DNA of 64,000 nt from Clostridiaceae bacterium (GTDB taxonomy: Bacteria; Bacillota; Clostridia; Lachnospirales; Lachnospiraceae), in NCBI GenBank assembly GCA_902363735.1, contig CABJBA010000001.1, positions 496,001 through 560,000 of the forward strand, given 5' to 3'. Below the pieces are notes generated by a model. It was not told the origin of the DNA. It was given only the letters and a program-made list of their open reading frames with translations, and searched no databases. Both the position numbers and the translations under genes were made by a program. Positions 9,340 to 18,057 of the stretch are shown here, piece by piece. Every line of letters begins with the position of its first letter. The first letter of the stretch is position 1.

Positions 9340-9780
9340 AGAAGTATAGGACATTATGGGGAAAGTTTCATAAATCAGGAATAATGCTCACTTCGCTTCT
9401 GAAGATTGGCAACAATGCCCTGTTAGTATCCGTCTTTACAAACCACCTTAAAGCATTCCCGCTTGCCTATGCCGCTTATGTATTATCAACCTATACCCTT
9501 TCTGCATTGTTGTTTTATTTGCAGGCCATGGTAAACTAAGCAAAGACATTATTATATGCCAATCATCGTAGCCATCGATATCTTCTAAATATCCCCTTTC
9601 GCGTGACGATTAACCTGTATTTCTCTCTTGCCGCAAACCTCGCTTATTCCATATTCAAGCTGGTCTGCAGTTTTTTATATTCCTCTTTCTAGCTGAGTTT
9701 GGTTGCCTTTTATTATATAATTCTCAATGTAATGCGTTTTTTGATGCTTCGATGTATACGGGAGAAGATCCGGGGTATAT
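9336..9780 (+). pseudogene. decayed membrane protein downstream of the broken kinase
   Basis: Frame 1 opens at 9336 (MKKYRTLWGKFHKSG), overlapping the kinase stop, with a membrane segment YAAYVLSTYTLSALL, and stops at 9539. It continues in other frames as RVTINLYFSLAANLAYSIFK and LSLVAFYYIILNVMRFLMLR, a pattern found in polytopic membrane proteins encoded beside two-component systems in Clostridia. A TAG sits where that family usually has Trp (SF-stop-LSLVAFYY). Role unknown and product certainly broken. Confidence 0.5.
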
Positions 9781-9791
9781 GCCAGTAATAC

Positions 9792-9838
9792 AAAAGGTCT
9801 GCGTTCTCTGCTTTATAACAGAAATCACAGACTTTTTC
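9792..9838. terminator. possible bidirectional terminator
   Basis: AAGGTCTG and CAGACTTT pair (one G-U) with further pairing inside, and a T5 run follows on the plus strand. It lies between the decayed plus-strand cluster and the minus-strand SnoaL-like gene that ends at 9850. Confidence 0.5.
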
Positions 9839-9849
9839 TTGATGCAATT

Positions 9850-10338
9850 TTATAATTCTGATGCAATCAACTGCAAATGCACTACCATTGGCTTATGGTA
9901 GCCGCCAACTTCATCAAATGTATTAAACTCACATACTTTCAAAGTGATGGTTTGACCCTTCTTCATTTTCCCATGATCAGCTTTCGGAGTCATATACATT
10001 TTATAGTTGAAAGATATAGTATCTCCTTCCACCACACAGGTTTCTATAGGTCCCATGTCCATATCAAATGCGTCACGCTGAAGTTTCATAGATGCACGGT
10101 AATCTTTGTATACCTGTGGCTCTGCGCCGATTGCATCAATCATACATTCCCTAGAATATAAGCTGTCCGCACATTTAAGCCATCCTTCATAATCTGGTTT
10201 CCAGTTGGCCCACCAGTGGTGCATTCTTTCTTTCATCATGTTCTCAAACTCTGAACGGTTCTGCGTATTGCCCTTAATCTCCTGCAGAACATTTTCATAA
10301 CCTTCCTGTCTCTGTTTATAATAATTTGTTTCTTTCAT
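9850..10338 (-). CDS. SnoaL/NTF2-like protein
   Basis: A 162-residue soluble protein with the size and feel of the cone-shaped alpha+beta SnoaL/NTF2 fold: N-terminal helices (YYKQRQEGYENVLQEI, MMKERMHHWWANWK) followed by strands with alternating hydrophobics to HLQLIASEL. Families of this fold include hydratases, isomerases, cyclases and polyketide-type enzymes as well as binding proteins; the substrate cannot be deduced. Start 10338 is chosen over 10389 because GGAGG lies 7 nt upstream. It follows the amidohydrolase gene by 75 nt and is probably in its operon. Both are intact inside a decayed island. Confidence 0.65.
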   Translation of the reverse strand: MKETNYYKQRQEGYENVLQEIKGNTQNRSEFENMMKERMHHWWANWKPDYEGWLKCADSLYSRECMIDAIGAEPQVYKDYRASMKLQRDAFDMDMGPIETCVVEGDTISFNYKMYMTPKADHGKMKKGQTITLKVCEFNTFDEVGGYHKPMVVHLQLIASEL

Positions 10339-10413
10339 GATTTTACCTCCATTTATTTTATTAATATTTATTAATACCGAGGATTGCATACAAACACATC
10401 TCTTCAGTATTTT

Positions 10414-11301
10414 TTATTTTGTAACTCCCGACGGCCAATTCAACCAGGTGCGTGCATTTTTCCCAATAATTGCGGTCAATTCGTCTTCTGATAACTCGCT
10501 ATTTCCTAACATGCTATATAGAATTTGTGACCAGTTTTCTCCTGATTGATTTACAGAAAAATCACTTGCCCATAAAATTCTATCTACGCCGAATGCATTG
10601 ATTGTTTTTCGTAGAACTGACCTTATTTCTTCTCCCGGAAATGCAGGGCCTTGGAACATCGTAGAATAATGTGCCCACTTTAGCGCTACATTCGGAAAAT
10701 CTGATAAAGCCAGTACTTTATCAAACATTTCCATCTGCTCTTTTTGAGAAAAGACTTTTCCACCTGACAGATTTACGCGCATTTCATTATTATAAAGTCC
10801 GCAGTGATCAACAATTATTCGTAAATCCGGATATTTTCTTGCGGCCTTTCCTATAAGTTCCGGTTGATCTGGCAGGTAAAGACTCAGTGGAAGCCCGCAA
10901 TTTGCAGTTTCATACATAATCTTATCGTATACACCTTCATGAAATGCTTTAATATCCAGCGGATTCATGCCTGGTATAATTCGAATTGCAAGACCAGATG
11001 GTGCATCCCGCACAAGACGAATAACGGATGCATATTCCGTATCTTGGGGATTTATTCGCAACATCCATGAAAAACGATTCGGATAAAGTTGTGCTGCAAG
11101 TTCCGCTGTCGGGCATATTGGACGTATAGCACCATTTTTCAATTTGTGATGAGGATTATAACTAAAAAAATCTTGCAGCCAGTATTCGTCTATCAATATG
11201 GACTGAATTCCCAATGCATTCATTGCGGCAAGTGTTTCTTCAATTTTTCCTGGGCCTATATGGACCTGTGTGTCAACTATATCTAGTTTTTTTTGTTGCA
11301 T
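10414..11301 (-). CDS. amidohydrolase-family (amidohydrolase 2) TIM-barrel protein
   Basis: The 295-residue protein fits PF04909: an N-terminal DTQVHIG strand in place of the usual DxHxH, IIVDHCG with a barrel His about two-thirds along, and a late ILWASDFSVN with the conserved Asp of the last strand. The first metal His is Gln here, as in some members of this family that act as lactonases or decarboxylases with altered metal sites. Pairing with a SnoaL-like gene suggests catabolism of a cyclic carboxylate, but this is inference. Start at 11301 has GAGGTG 7 nt upstream. Confidence 0.75.
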   Translation of the reverse strand: MQQKKLDIVDTQVHIGPGKIEETLAAMNALGIQSILIDEYWLQDFFSYNPHHKLKNGAIRPICPTAELAAQLYPNRFSWMLRINPQDTEYASVIRLVRDAPSGLAIRIIPGMNPLDIKAFHEGVYDKIMYETANCGLPLSLYLPDQPELIGKAARKYPDLRIIVDHCGLYNNEMRVNLSGGKVFSQKEQMEMFDKVLALSDFPNVALKWAHYSTMFQGPAFPGEEIRSVLRKTINAFGVDRILWASDFSVNQSGENWSQILYSMLGNSELSEDELTAIIGKNARTWLNWPSGVTK

Positions 11302-11559
11302 TCTAACACCTCTTTCTTTATTTTGCTGTTCTTATTCTATCTCTCTGTTGTTAGTAAAATAATTACGAAATGTTTCTAAGATGTTAATCTATATTTATCA
11401 TTTGGCTATATGACTAAAGGCACAAAAACTCATCAACAAAATTTCTAAATTATGTGTTTTAAATCTTCTTGATCTGATAATGCTTAAAAAACTCTTTTAT
11501 TTTATCTTTTTTTTATTAAAAAATATCTGAGCATGACCAATACCGACGATACCCCGATG
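11302..11559. other. AT-rich non-coding stretch
   Basis: No credible coding frame, RNA or strong promoter was seen. Long A/T tracts dominate 11440-11530. It presumably holds the promoter of the amidohydrolase gene, but I cannot place one with confidence. Confidence 0.4.
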
Positions 11560-11725
11560 ATTTTTTGATCCAAATCATCTGTATTCACTGCCAGAATGAC
11601 CCTGACCGTTAAAATCAATCAGGGCGATACGGTGTCCTTTCTTAGACAAAAGATAGGCAAGCGTGGTTGCCGTGGCCGTTTCGCCCACGCCCCTTTTTCA
11701 TTGATAGTTACAATTATTTTTGCCA
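11560..11725 (-). pseudogene. N-terminal fragment of a ParA/Soj ATPase from an integrative element
   Basis: From ATG at 11725 the sequence reads MAKIIVTINEKG, then after restoring one lost G in the Walker A region reads GVGETATATTLAYLLSKKG and IALIDFNGQG. That is the start of a plasmid/ICE ParA ATPase, with Glu where the Walker Lys should be. The frame ends after about 50 codons. Such parA genes usually lie near one end of Tn1549-like elements, which agrees with the junction to a truncated chromosomal gene 130 bp away. Confidence 0.7.
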
Positions 11726-11798
11726 TCGGTGTACTCCTCTCTGGATAAAAATAGGGCTTAGGTAAATGGGTATTGGGTAAATAGGATATAAAAAAATC

Positions 11799-11850
11799 GG
11801 ACTAAGATTAGCGGAACCCCTTTGATATAGCGGTTTCACTTACTTAGTCC
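11799..11850 (-). terminator. imperfect 20-bp inverted repeat, terminator-like on the minus strand
   Basis: GGACTAAG (11799-11806) and CTTAGTCC (11843-11850) are perfect arms extended inward by partly paired GGAACC/GGTTTC. On the minus strand the hairpin is followed by seven T. It lies at the boundary between the ParA remnant and the beheaded collagen-like gene, so it may alternatively be a recombination end of the element. Confidence 0.5.
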
Positions 11851-11860
11851 AATTATAACA

Positions 11861-12376
11861 GAGTCACCTACCGGACCTACTGGACCTCAGGGCGTGGCCG
11901 GCCCCACCGGACCTGCTGGCATTGAAGGACCTACTGGGCCTACCGGACCTGAAGCTATCTTGGCTTACGGTGGTCTTTATAACGACGCTATTCAAATTAT
12001 TACTATCGATCCAGGTGATACAGAGCAAGTTGCGCTGGAAGAAAACATGCCAACAGTCAACGTAACTCCAGGAATAAGCAGCCTTACAATTAACGTTGCA
12101 GGAACCTACCGTGTAGAATTCTTTCTTCTGATGCAGAGCACAACTGGTAACTTTGGTATCACGGCTGGAGTTCAGATCAACGGAGTCTTTTCACAGCCGT
12201 CTCTTTACATTTCAACCGTCCTGACTGCTGATTTTGAAATTATTACCATTAGCAGTATTATTATCTTGGCAGCTGGCGATGTATTGACACTGGCACTGTC
12301 TAGCGTCATTGGCGGAAGTATCCTGTTTGGACCGGACACAAATGCCAATCTAAGTGTAATACGTCTGGGCAGCTAG
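11861..12376 (+). pseudogene. 5'-truncated collagen-like surface (exosporium-type) protein
   Basis: The frame is open from a stop at 11828 but has no start codon or ribosome site before the repeats. It opens directly with Gly-X-Y triplets (SPTGPTGPQG ... GIEGPTGPTGP) and then a 145-residue beta-rich C-terminal domain typical of clostridial collagen-like, BclA-type proteins that trimerise on the spore or cell surface. The N-terminal part of the gene has been removed at the junction near 11850. A GTG at 11894 is only an internal codon. Confidence 0.75.
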
Positions 12377-12494
12377 ATTAACATCACCGCAGGCTTGCTC
12401 ATGTCTACACATGTGACAAGCAATGGTGCAAGTACTGCCTAACAAGGAGTTGTCCTGAAAAGTAATTCAGAGATAACCCCCATCAAGTATTATT

Positions 12495-12523
12495 AATAAG
12501 CTCGCCGGAAGGCGGGCTTATTT
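12495..12523 (+). terminator. GNRA-capped terminator hairpin
   Basis: AATAAGC-T-CGCC and GGCG-G-GCTTATT pair around a GGAA tetraloop, with T residues on both sides. It terminates the collagen-like fragment and can serve the convergent phosphatase gene too. A second imperfect hairpin at 12393-12421 lies directly after the stop codon. Confidence 0.75.
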
Positions 12524-12555
12524 ACATACTTAATTATAATGAGTAACCACTTATC

Positions 12556-13332
12556 TTAAATCAAAAACCGTATATAAGTCCTATCATCAAAACTTCGCTG
12601 TCCCTCTACCAAGCCTTTTGTAGACAGATATAATGTTTCACAGTCTTTGTCTTCTATAAGAATTTTGTTTAAATACTCCTCCGTTGACTTTAAATCTTCT
12701 TTTATCTCCGGGTACCCATCACTTGTTATAATTATCTCGTGTGTATCCTCACTTAATTTTATTACTTTAATCAAAGATTTTGGTATGTTCCTTCCATTTA
12801 CAATTGCATATCCATAATCTGAGTCTGGATTATTTGCGAAAAGTGTAGACTTTAAAATCCATGGTTCAATGACTTCTCTGGCAATTTGGGCTGCTTCAAT
12901 CTGGCCCTTTCCAGTTTTCCCGCCTGCACTTTTCTTTAAAGTCTTTAAAACCAGACTTCTGAACTCAGCCAGAATAACATCACTCTTCTTAGGATTCATA
13001 TAAATCTTTCCATCTACAACAACCTGGCAGTCGCCTATCAGCCATATTTCATGATAAAACTCAGAGTATATTGCACATACTGCCTGCAGCCCTTTTTCAG
13101 TTTTAGAATACGGAAATTCAACTGTATTATAGAATTTAAAAAACTCATGATTAATTATCTTAATTAACTCATTCACATAAACATTTTTATCTGCTTTTTC
13201 AAGAACTTCTTTAATAATCTCCGATGCTAATTTACCGGTTGTCTTTCCATCATAGGTAAAATCTGACTTAGATGTCACCCCATCTATAACTGCAACAAAA
13301 TCTTCTGATATAAAATAGGTATCTTCACACAA
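12556..13332 (-). CDS. PP2C-like serine/threonine phosphatase-fold protein
   Basis: FVAVIDGVTSKSD near the N-terminus matches the first metal-binding Asp-Gly of PP2C/SpoIIE-like phosphatases, followed by IYSEFYHEIWLIGDCQV (second motif), DSDYGYAI, HEIIITSDGYPE (third Asp) and a late RSFDDRTYIRF (fourth). A TTG at 13332 gives 258 residues but is preceded by well-conserved upstream codons (VLETFIKGKVSEEL). These would join an ATG at 13384 if the A5 tract at 13377-13381 had four A. So either a non-standard start is used or a one-base frameshift has removed the normal N-terminus. Confidence 0.75.
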   Translation of the reverse strand: MCEDTYFISEDFVAVIDGVTSKSDFTYDGKTTGKLASEIIKEVLEKADKNVYVNELIKIINHEFFKFYNTVEFPYSKTEKGLQAVCAIYSEFYHEIWLIGDCQVVVDGKIYMNPKKSDVILAEFRSLVLKTLKKSAGGKTGKGQIEAAQIAREVIEPWILKSTLFANNPDSDYGYAIVNGRNIPKSLIKVIKLSEDTHEIIITSDGYPEIKEDLKSTEEYLNKILIEDKDCETLYLSTKGLVEGQRSFDDRTYIRFLI

Positions 13333-13543
13333 TTCCTCCGATACCTTTCCTTTTATGAACGTTTCTAATACTTTTATTTTTCATCTCTCCTTTTACTTTT
13401 ATAAATTCTCCATGCTGTAAAATAACACGCTGATTCTTAAATATGTTTTTAGCAAGGATTATTTCATAATTCCAGATTTTTTTATCTGCAATACATTGGG
13501 TATTGTCTTTTATTTGATATATATCTGCTATTATTAACAATAA

Positions 13544-13591
13544 TACCCTAATAGTTTGATACAGCTTCTTCTGCGTCTTACTATTAGGGTA
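13544..13591. terminator. 12-bp perfect inverted repeat
   Basis: TACCCTAATAGT (13544-13555) and ACTATTAGGGTA (13580-13591) are perfect complements around a 24-nt loop, just after the oxidoreductase stop codon at 13605 on the minus strand. A T-rich tract follows on the plus side and TTATTGTTAAT on the minus side. Probably terminates the oxidoreductase gene. Confidence 0.5.
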
Positions 13592-13604
13592 CAGTTTGTT
13601 TTTT

Positions 13605-14906
13605 TTATACTTCTTCTTTTTCCATCTGTTCCAGAATTCTTCCCATCTCTGACATATCTCCAATAAGGATTGCTCCGGCTAACCTGTCATTCTGGTAATA
13701 ATAAGCCTTATAAGTTTTCTGAGCCTCATCCTTTTCTACAGACACCTTATAGGTTTTTTCAGGATCTTTTCCTGCATCCCCTACTGCAAACAGGGAAGTA
13801 CCCATGCCATGAAAAGTTAGGGCTGCAAGCACAGTTTTGTAAGAGACCCGTTCCCCGGTAGCATTGGCTCCCGCAGCCTTTCCCATTTCCAGAGCCTGGG
13901 GCCAGATGGCGTAATTGATTCCCTCATACTCTGCACAATCCCCGCAGGCATAAATTTCCGGGATGGTAGTCTCCATATATTCATTTACCACTACTGCCCG
14001 TCCAGTACTGGCTCCGGCTTCCTGGGCAAGAGAACTATTGGCCCTGACTCCTGCCGATATAACTACCAGATCTGCCGGAATAACTTCTCCGCCTTCCAGA
14101 CGTACTCCTGTCACATGGACGCTGCCCTCAATCTCCTGGGTGTTTGCCTGGAACTTTACTTCAATTCCCTTTTCCAAAATCAATGACTTCAAAAATTCTC
14201 CGGCTTCCTGATTCAGCTGACGGCTCATAAGATGTTTTCCATGTTCTAAAACAGTTACAGAGAGCCCAGCTTTTTTCAGCTCCCAGGCGGCTTCCAGGCC
14301 TAAGACTCCTCCTCCGATGACCACAGCCTTTTTAGATATCGGAAGAAGGGAGTTGATCTTTTCTATATCCGAAAGACGCCTTATGGAAATGACCTCTCCT
14401 TTTTCATGGCCTGGTATCGGAGGGATAAAACATTCAGAACCAAGGGCGTAAATACATTTATCATACTTCAAACGAATTCCGTCTTCAAATACAACCTCTT
14501 TTTCCTTTGTGTTGATCCGCTCTGCCTTTTTACCTGTAAGATTTAAAATCCTTCTCTCCTGGTACCACTCCGGTTCATGAAGAAGCAGTTCATCTCTCTC
14601 ATCTTTTCCCATGACTGCCTTAGTCAGCATAGGCCTTGAATAAGGAAGAACATCTTCCTTTGTCACCATGACAATGGAACAGGTGGCATTTCTCTCTCTG
14701 ACCGCCTCTGCCGCACTGACGCCGGCTGCTCCGTTTCCAAGTATCATGTATATCTCTTCGGTATCCCTTCGAAACTTCTTTTCCTTCTCCTCATGGGAAG
14801 TGAAATATTCCGGACCTACCCCGCATACAGGACAGACTGGCTCTCCTTCTTCAAATATCGCACCGCATACCAGGCATTTAACCAGCTTCTTTTTGTTCTC
14901 TGCCAC
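13605..14906 (-). CDS. rubredoxin-domain NAD(P)H:FAD oxidoreductase
   Basis: The N-terminus is a rubredoxin-like zinc/iron site (C11, C14, C25, C28) ending GPEYF, followed by a two-dinucleotide-domain flavoprotein: FAD motif ILGNGAAGVSAAEAV (about 55-69), NAD(P)H motif VVIGGGVLGLEAAWEL (about 194-209) and the second FAD motif EIYACGDCAEY. This is the NADH:rubredoxin oxidoreductase / NasB-like family used by clostridia in oxygen and peroxide detoxification. The start is a GTG with GGGGG upstream. It is monocistronic and divergent from a MerR regulator that may control it. Confidence 0.85.
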   Translation of the reverse strand: MAENKKKLVKCLVCGAIFEEGEPVCPVCGVGPEYFTSHEEKEKKFRRDTEEIYMILGNGAAGVSAAEAVRERNATCSIVMVTKEDVLPYSRPMLTKAVMGKDERDELLLHEPEWYQERRILNLTGKKAERINTKEKEVVFEDGIRLKYDKCIYALGSECFIPPIPGHEKGEVISIRRLSDIEKINSLLPISKKAVVIGGGVLGLEAAWELKKAGLSVTVLEHGKHLMSRQLNQEAGEFLKSLILEKGIEVKFQANTQEIEGSVHVTGVRLEGGEVIPADLVVISAGVRANSSLAQEAGASTGRAVVVNEYMETTIPEIYACGDCAEYEGINYAIWPQALEMGKAAGANATGERVSYKTVLAALTFHGMGTSLFAVGDAGKDPEKTYKVSVEKDEAQKTYKAYYYQNDRLAGAILIGDMSEMGRILEQMEKEEV

Positions 14907-15100
14907 GTAAATTCCCCCTCTTCACGTTTGTTTTTCTTATAAAAAAATGTATTTCCTATATCATCATATCATAAATCTTTAACATTTTGAATTCTTTCTG
15001 TTAACATTTCGTAATTATAGAAAGAAAAATGTAAGGCTGAAAAACCTCTTATTTGTGATAAAATAATAAATGTAGCACCTTACTGAAATGAGGACTAGAA

Positions 15101-15871
15101 ATGAAAAAATACAGCATTGGGGAAGTATCAGGCCGGATCGGCTTAAGCCCCGATACTCTCCGGTTTTATGAAAAAAAAGGAATCATACACCCAGAAAAAA
15201 AGAAAAATGGCTACCGCACCTATACATATGATGATATATTAAAATTATTAAAAATCAGGTTTTACCGCAGGCTTGATTTCAGCATTGAAGACATTGAGCA
15301 GATTCTTTACAAAAGTTCTTTCTCCTCCCACAGGAACCTGGTCCGTAAAAAAATAAAAGAAGAAAAGCAAATGGCAGAAAAGCATCGTCAGGCCCTTCTT
15401 TATCTTAATCAATTGCAAAAGCTGTATGAGAACGTAGAACGCTCCTTAAACCGCTTTGATTTACGGCCTCTTCCTCTTTCCTATATGATGACGGACAACT
15501 ATCTGATCAATGATCTGGAAATTTCCGACTTATGCTGTCCTTACCAGGAATATCGTCTGGCAGAAAACTGTGCACAGCAGACAGGGGAATACGTTCTATT
15601 TTCAGAGGATAAGGCTTCTGCAATGAAATTAAACCAAAGATTGAAAAACACGCCCACCCTTTATCATGAAAAATGCATTTACACCATTTCGGAACTAAAA
15701 TCCCCGGTTTCAATTCCTCTGGAAATTTTAAAAGCAGAAGAATGGGCAAAGAAACAGGGATTTCCTCTCTTTGGCACTGCTTACAGCAGCTGCATCTTAA
15801 ACTGTATCTCTGATGATCAAAAAAAGGAATCTATTCATTACACCGAGCTGTATCTGCCCATAAAAGCTTAA
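15101..15871 (+). CDS. MerR-family transcriptional regulator
   Basis: The first 70 residues are a MerR winged helix (YSIGEVSGRIGLSPDTLRFY, then KKNGYRTY and LLKIRFYRRLDFSIEDI), followed by a coiled coil and a C-terminal domain of about 140 residues without the Cys pattern of metal sensors. The effector is unknown; C-terminal halves of this size often bind small molecules. The gene diverges from the rubredoxin oxidoreductase gene with 194 nt between, so cross-regulation is possible. GAGG upstream supports the start. Confidence 0.88.
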   Translation: MKKYSIGEVSGRIGLSPDTLRFYEKKGIIHPEKKKNGYRTYTYDDILKLLKIRFYRRLDFSIEDIEQILYKSSFSSHRNLVRKKIKEEKQMAEKHRQALLYLNQLQKLYENVERSLNRFDLRPLPLSYMMTDNYLINDLEISDLCCPYQEYRLAENCAQQTGEYVLFSEDKASAMKLNQRLKNTPTLYHEKCIYTISELKSPVSIPLEILKAEEWAKKQGFPLFGTAYSSCILNCISDDQKKESIHYTELYLPIKA

Positions 15872-15904
15872 AAGTGCAGGGAACTTCTATCCCTGCACTT
15901 TTTT
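15871..15904. terminator. bidirectional terminator
   Basis: AAGTGCAGGGA and TCCCTGCACTT form a perfect 11-bp stem with a 7-nt loop; six T follow on the plus strand. It separates the MerR gene (plus) from the convergent transporter gene (minus). Confidence 0.9.
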
Positions 15905-15914
15905 AACCTTTTCT

Positions 15915-17813
15915 TTATATTGTTATCTCATCTTTATGTTTTTTCTTTGGCTGAAAGTTTCCGGTAAACAGATAGGGAACTAAAACCGTAGCCACATTTC
16001 TATGTTTTCTCAGCCTTTGCATGATAAAATAAGTTGTCTGGTTATGAAGAATATTAGCAAACCATATCTGCTCCATAAAACGGGTCATAACCACTGTAAT
16101 CATCTCACCAGGCTGAAGATTTGCTTCTTTCCGGTCAATATAGTCTTCCACAGGCTCGATCAATTCCCGGTAAGGAGACATGATGATCTCCAACGGTATA
16201 TTAACCCCAGTTTCTTTCCACTGTTTTAAGAACCGCTTACTCTGAGTCTCATCTGTCGCCACATGAAGAGCCACCACATTGGAAGTGATCAAGTTGGCGT
16301 AATTTAAAGACTTCAGTACAGAACGGTTGATTCCCCCCACCAAAACCACGCATGGGTTGGTATCATCACTGGTGCTTTTATGATAGTGTTCCATAAAATC
16401 CTTCACCTCAAGCTGGCCCCATACGAACTCGTAATGCCGTTCCGTTCTGTGCATCAAATACACGATGACCGGAATGACGATTGCCAGCACCCAGGAGCCC
16501 TGGGAAAATCTGGTCACAAAAACGATGGCCGTTCCGGTTCCTGTCATAAGAGTCCCCAGACCGTTTATTAACATCTTATGGCGGTAGCCTTTACCCTTAA
16601 TCCGAATCCACCTCACCACCATTCCTCCCTGGGACAAGGTAAATGAAAGGAACACACCAACTGCATAAAGAGGAATGAGGTAATGAGTCTCCGCATTAAA
16701 AATAATCAAAAGCAGTGCTGCTGAAAAAAAGATAAACAAAATTCCGTTAGAGAAGCTAAGTCTTGTTCCCCGGTGCATAAACTGGCGTGGCACCAGTCCG
16801 TCTTCTGCCAGAATCGCCAGCAGAGTAGGCAGCCCGTTATAAGCAGTATTGGCAGCCAGCAGCAAAATAAGGGAAGTGGCAAACTGCAGGATATAGAACA
16901 TAAGGCCAGGCCCGAACACCGCTATACCCAACTGGGAAATAACCGTTTTTCCTTCCAAAGGAATAATTCCCAGGGAAGTAACCAGAAGGACAGAGCCGCC
17001 AAAAATGACCACAATAATACCTACCAGAATGAACAGCACCTTTTTTGCATTCTTCTGAGAGGGTTCCCGAAAGCTTGGAACAGCATTACTGACTACTTCC
17101 ACACCAGTCAAGGCGGAGCAGCCCGAAGAAAAAGCTTTAAGGAGGAGGAACAGAGACACAACTCCTGCTCCTTCTGATGCAATTCCAGAAGTTTCAGGAT
17201 AGGATACCGGCGTCAGATCCCCAGTGATAAGCCTTGCAAATCCAATGACGATCAAAACCACCATGATCAGGATAAATCCATAGGTAGGCACTCCAAACAG
17301 CTTGGAGGACTCTCTCATTCCCCTCAGGTTTAAGAAGGTAATGATGCATAAAAAAATCAGCGCAAACAGCAGGCGATATTCCTTAAAATCCGGAAACGCA
17401 GATACTAAAGCTGCAGTTGCTGCCGACAAGCTGACCGCCACAGTCATGACATAGCCGATGATCAAAGCTGATGCTGCCACCATGGAGGCACCTCTTCCAA
17501 TATTTTCTGCTGATACCATATAGGCGCCGCCGCCGTTTGGATAGCTTGAAATTATTTGTGAATAGGAAAAGGCCAAAACAAAAAATAGCAATATGATAGG
17601 CGATGTCACAAAGCCAAGATAATGCACGGAGGACAAACCCAGAATTGGGACCAGGACCAACAGCATTTCTTCAATGGCATATGCCACCGAGGAAACTGCA
17701 TCACTGGCCATAATAGGCACTCCCCAGAAGGGATCCAGCTTCTCTCCTTCCAATTCAATGCTTTTCAGAGTATTTCCAAGCAATATATTCTTTATTTTTT
17801 TCTTTGAACTCAT
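15915..17813 (-). CDS. kimA: KimA-like APC-superfamily potassium transporter
   Basis: A 632-residue protein with about 12 membrane segments of the APC fold (start motif LDPFWGVPIMASDAVSSVAYA, then SYPNGGGAYMVSAEN), and a C-terminal cytoplasmic domain of about 150 residues with NVVALHVATDE typical of the universal-stress-like dimerisation domain of KimA (YdaO). KimA imports K+ with H+ and is normally controlled by c-di-AMP. No ydaO-type riboswitch was visible in the 5' region. Start 17813 is chosen over 17870 because GGAGAGG lies 8 nt upstream. Confidence 0.82.
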   Translation of the reverse strand: MSSKKKIKNILLGNTLKSIELEGEKLDPFWGVPIMASDAVSSVAYAIEEMLLVLVPILGLSSVHYLGFVTSPIILLFFVLAFSYSQIISSYPNGGGAYMVSAENIGRGASMVAASALIIGYVMTVAVSLSAATAALVSAFPDFKEYRLLFALIFLCIITFLNLRGMRESSKLFGVPTYGFILIMVVLIVIGFARLITGDLTPVSYPETSGIASEGAGVVSLFLLLKAFSSGCSALTGVEVVSNAVPSFREPSQKNAKKVLFILVGIIVVIFGGSVLLVTSLGIIPLEGKTVISQLGIAVFGPGLMFYILQFATSLILLLAANTAYNGLPTLLAILAEDGLVPRQFMHRGTRLSFSNGILFIFFSAALLLIIFNAETHYLIPLYAVGVFLSFTLSQGGMVVRWIRIKGKGYRHKMLINGLGTLMTGTGTAIVFVTRFSQGSWVLAIVIPVIVYLMHRTERHYEFVWGQLEVKDFMEHYHKSTSDDTNPCVVLVGGINRSVLKSLNYANLITSNVVALHVATDETQSKRFLKQWKETGVNIPLEIIMSPYRELIEPVEDYIDRKEANLQPGEMITVVMTRFMEQIWFANILHNQTTYFIMQRLRKHRNVATVLVPYLFTGNFQPKKKHKDEITI

Positions 17814-17976
17814 GTGTATATCCTCTCCGGTATATTTTTCATCTGATTTTAGTATTCCTGGATGATCCAAAATATATAATGTGTTTTCTTAATTTTTCAT
17901 TAATGTAATGGACATGTGATGAATATAGGCCTAATTTTATATTCTGTCAAGCAGATTTTTTTTAATATCTTTATCA

Positions 17977-18035
17977 CAAAAAACCCTGACAGCACACGTA
18001 CAGACCATGGGTCCCGTTAAGCTGTCAGGGTTTTT
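17977..18035. terminator. strong terminator of purL
   Basis: AAAAACCCTGACAGC and GCTGTCAGGGTTTTT form a perfect 15-bp stem with T/A tracts at both ends, 22 nt after the purL stop. It would work in both directions. Confidence 0.9.
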
Positions 18036-18057
18036 AACAAGTATTATGGTTGCCAGA

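Noticed and set aside
4240..9780. Alternative genetic code reading UGA/UAG as Trp
   Set aside because: Both TAG and TGA occur at Trp positions, many frameshifts coexist, and intact neighbours use TGG and normal stops; plain decay is enough.
11894..12376. Complete collagen-like gene starting at GTG 11894
   Set aside because: The GTG is inside the Gly-X-Y repeats, has no ribosome site, and the repeats continue upstream of it to 11864.
13325..13663. Minus-strand 112-codon ORF
   Set aside because: It covers the intergenic region and a terminator; only its last 20 codons have a ribosome site, and these are out of frame with the phosphatase.
17814..17976. ydaO-type c-di-AMP riboswitch ahead of kimA
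   Set aside because: The leader is short and I could not find the conserved ydaO core; the gene may be regulated otherwise.
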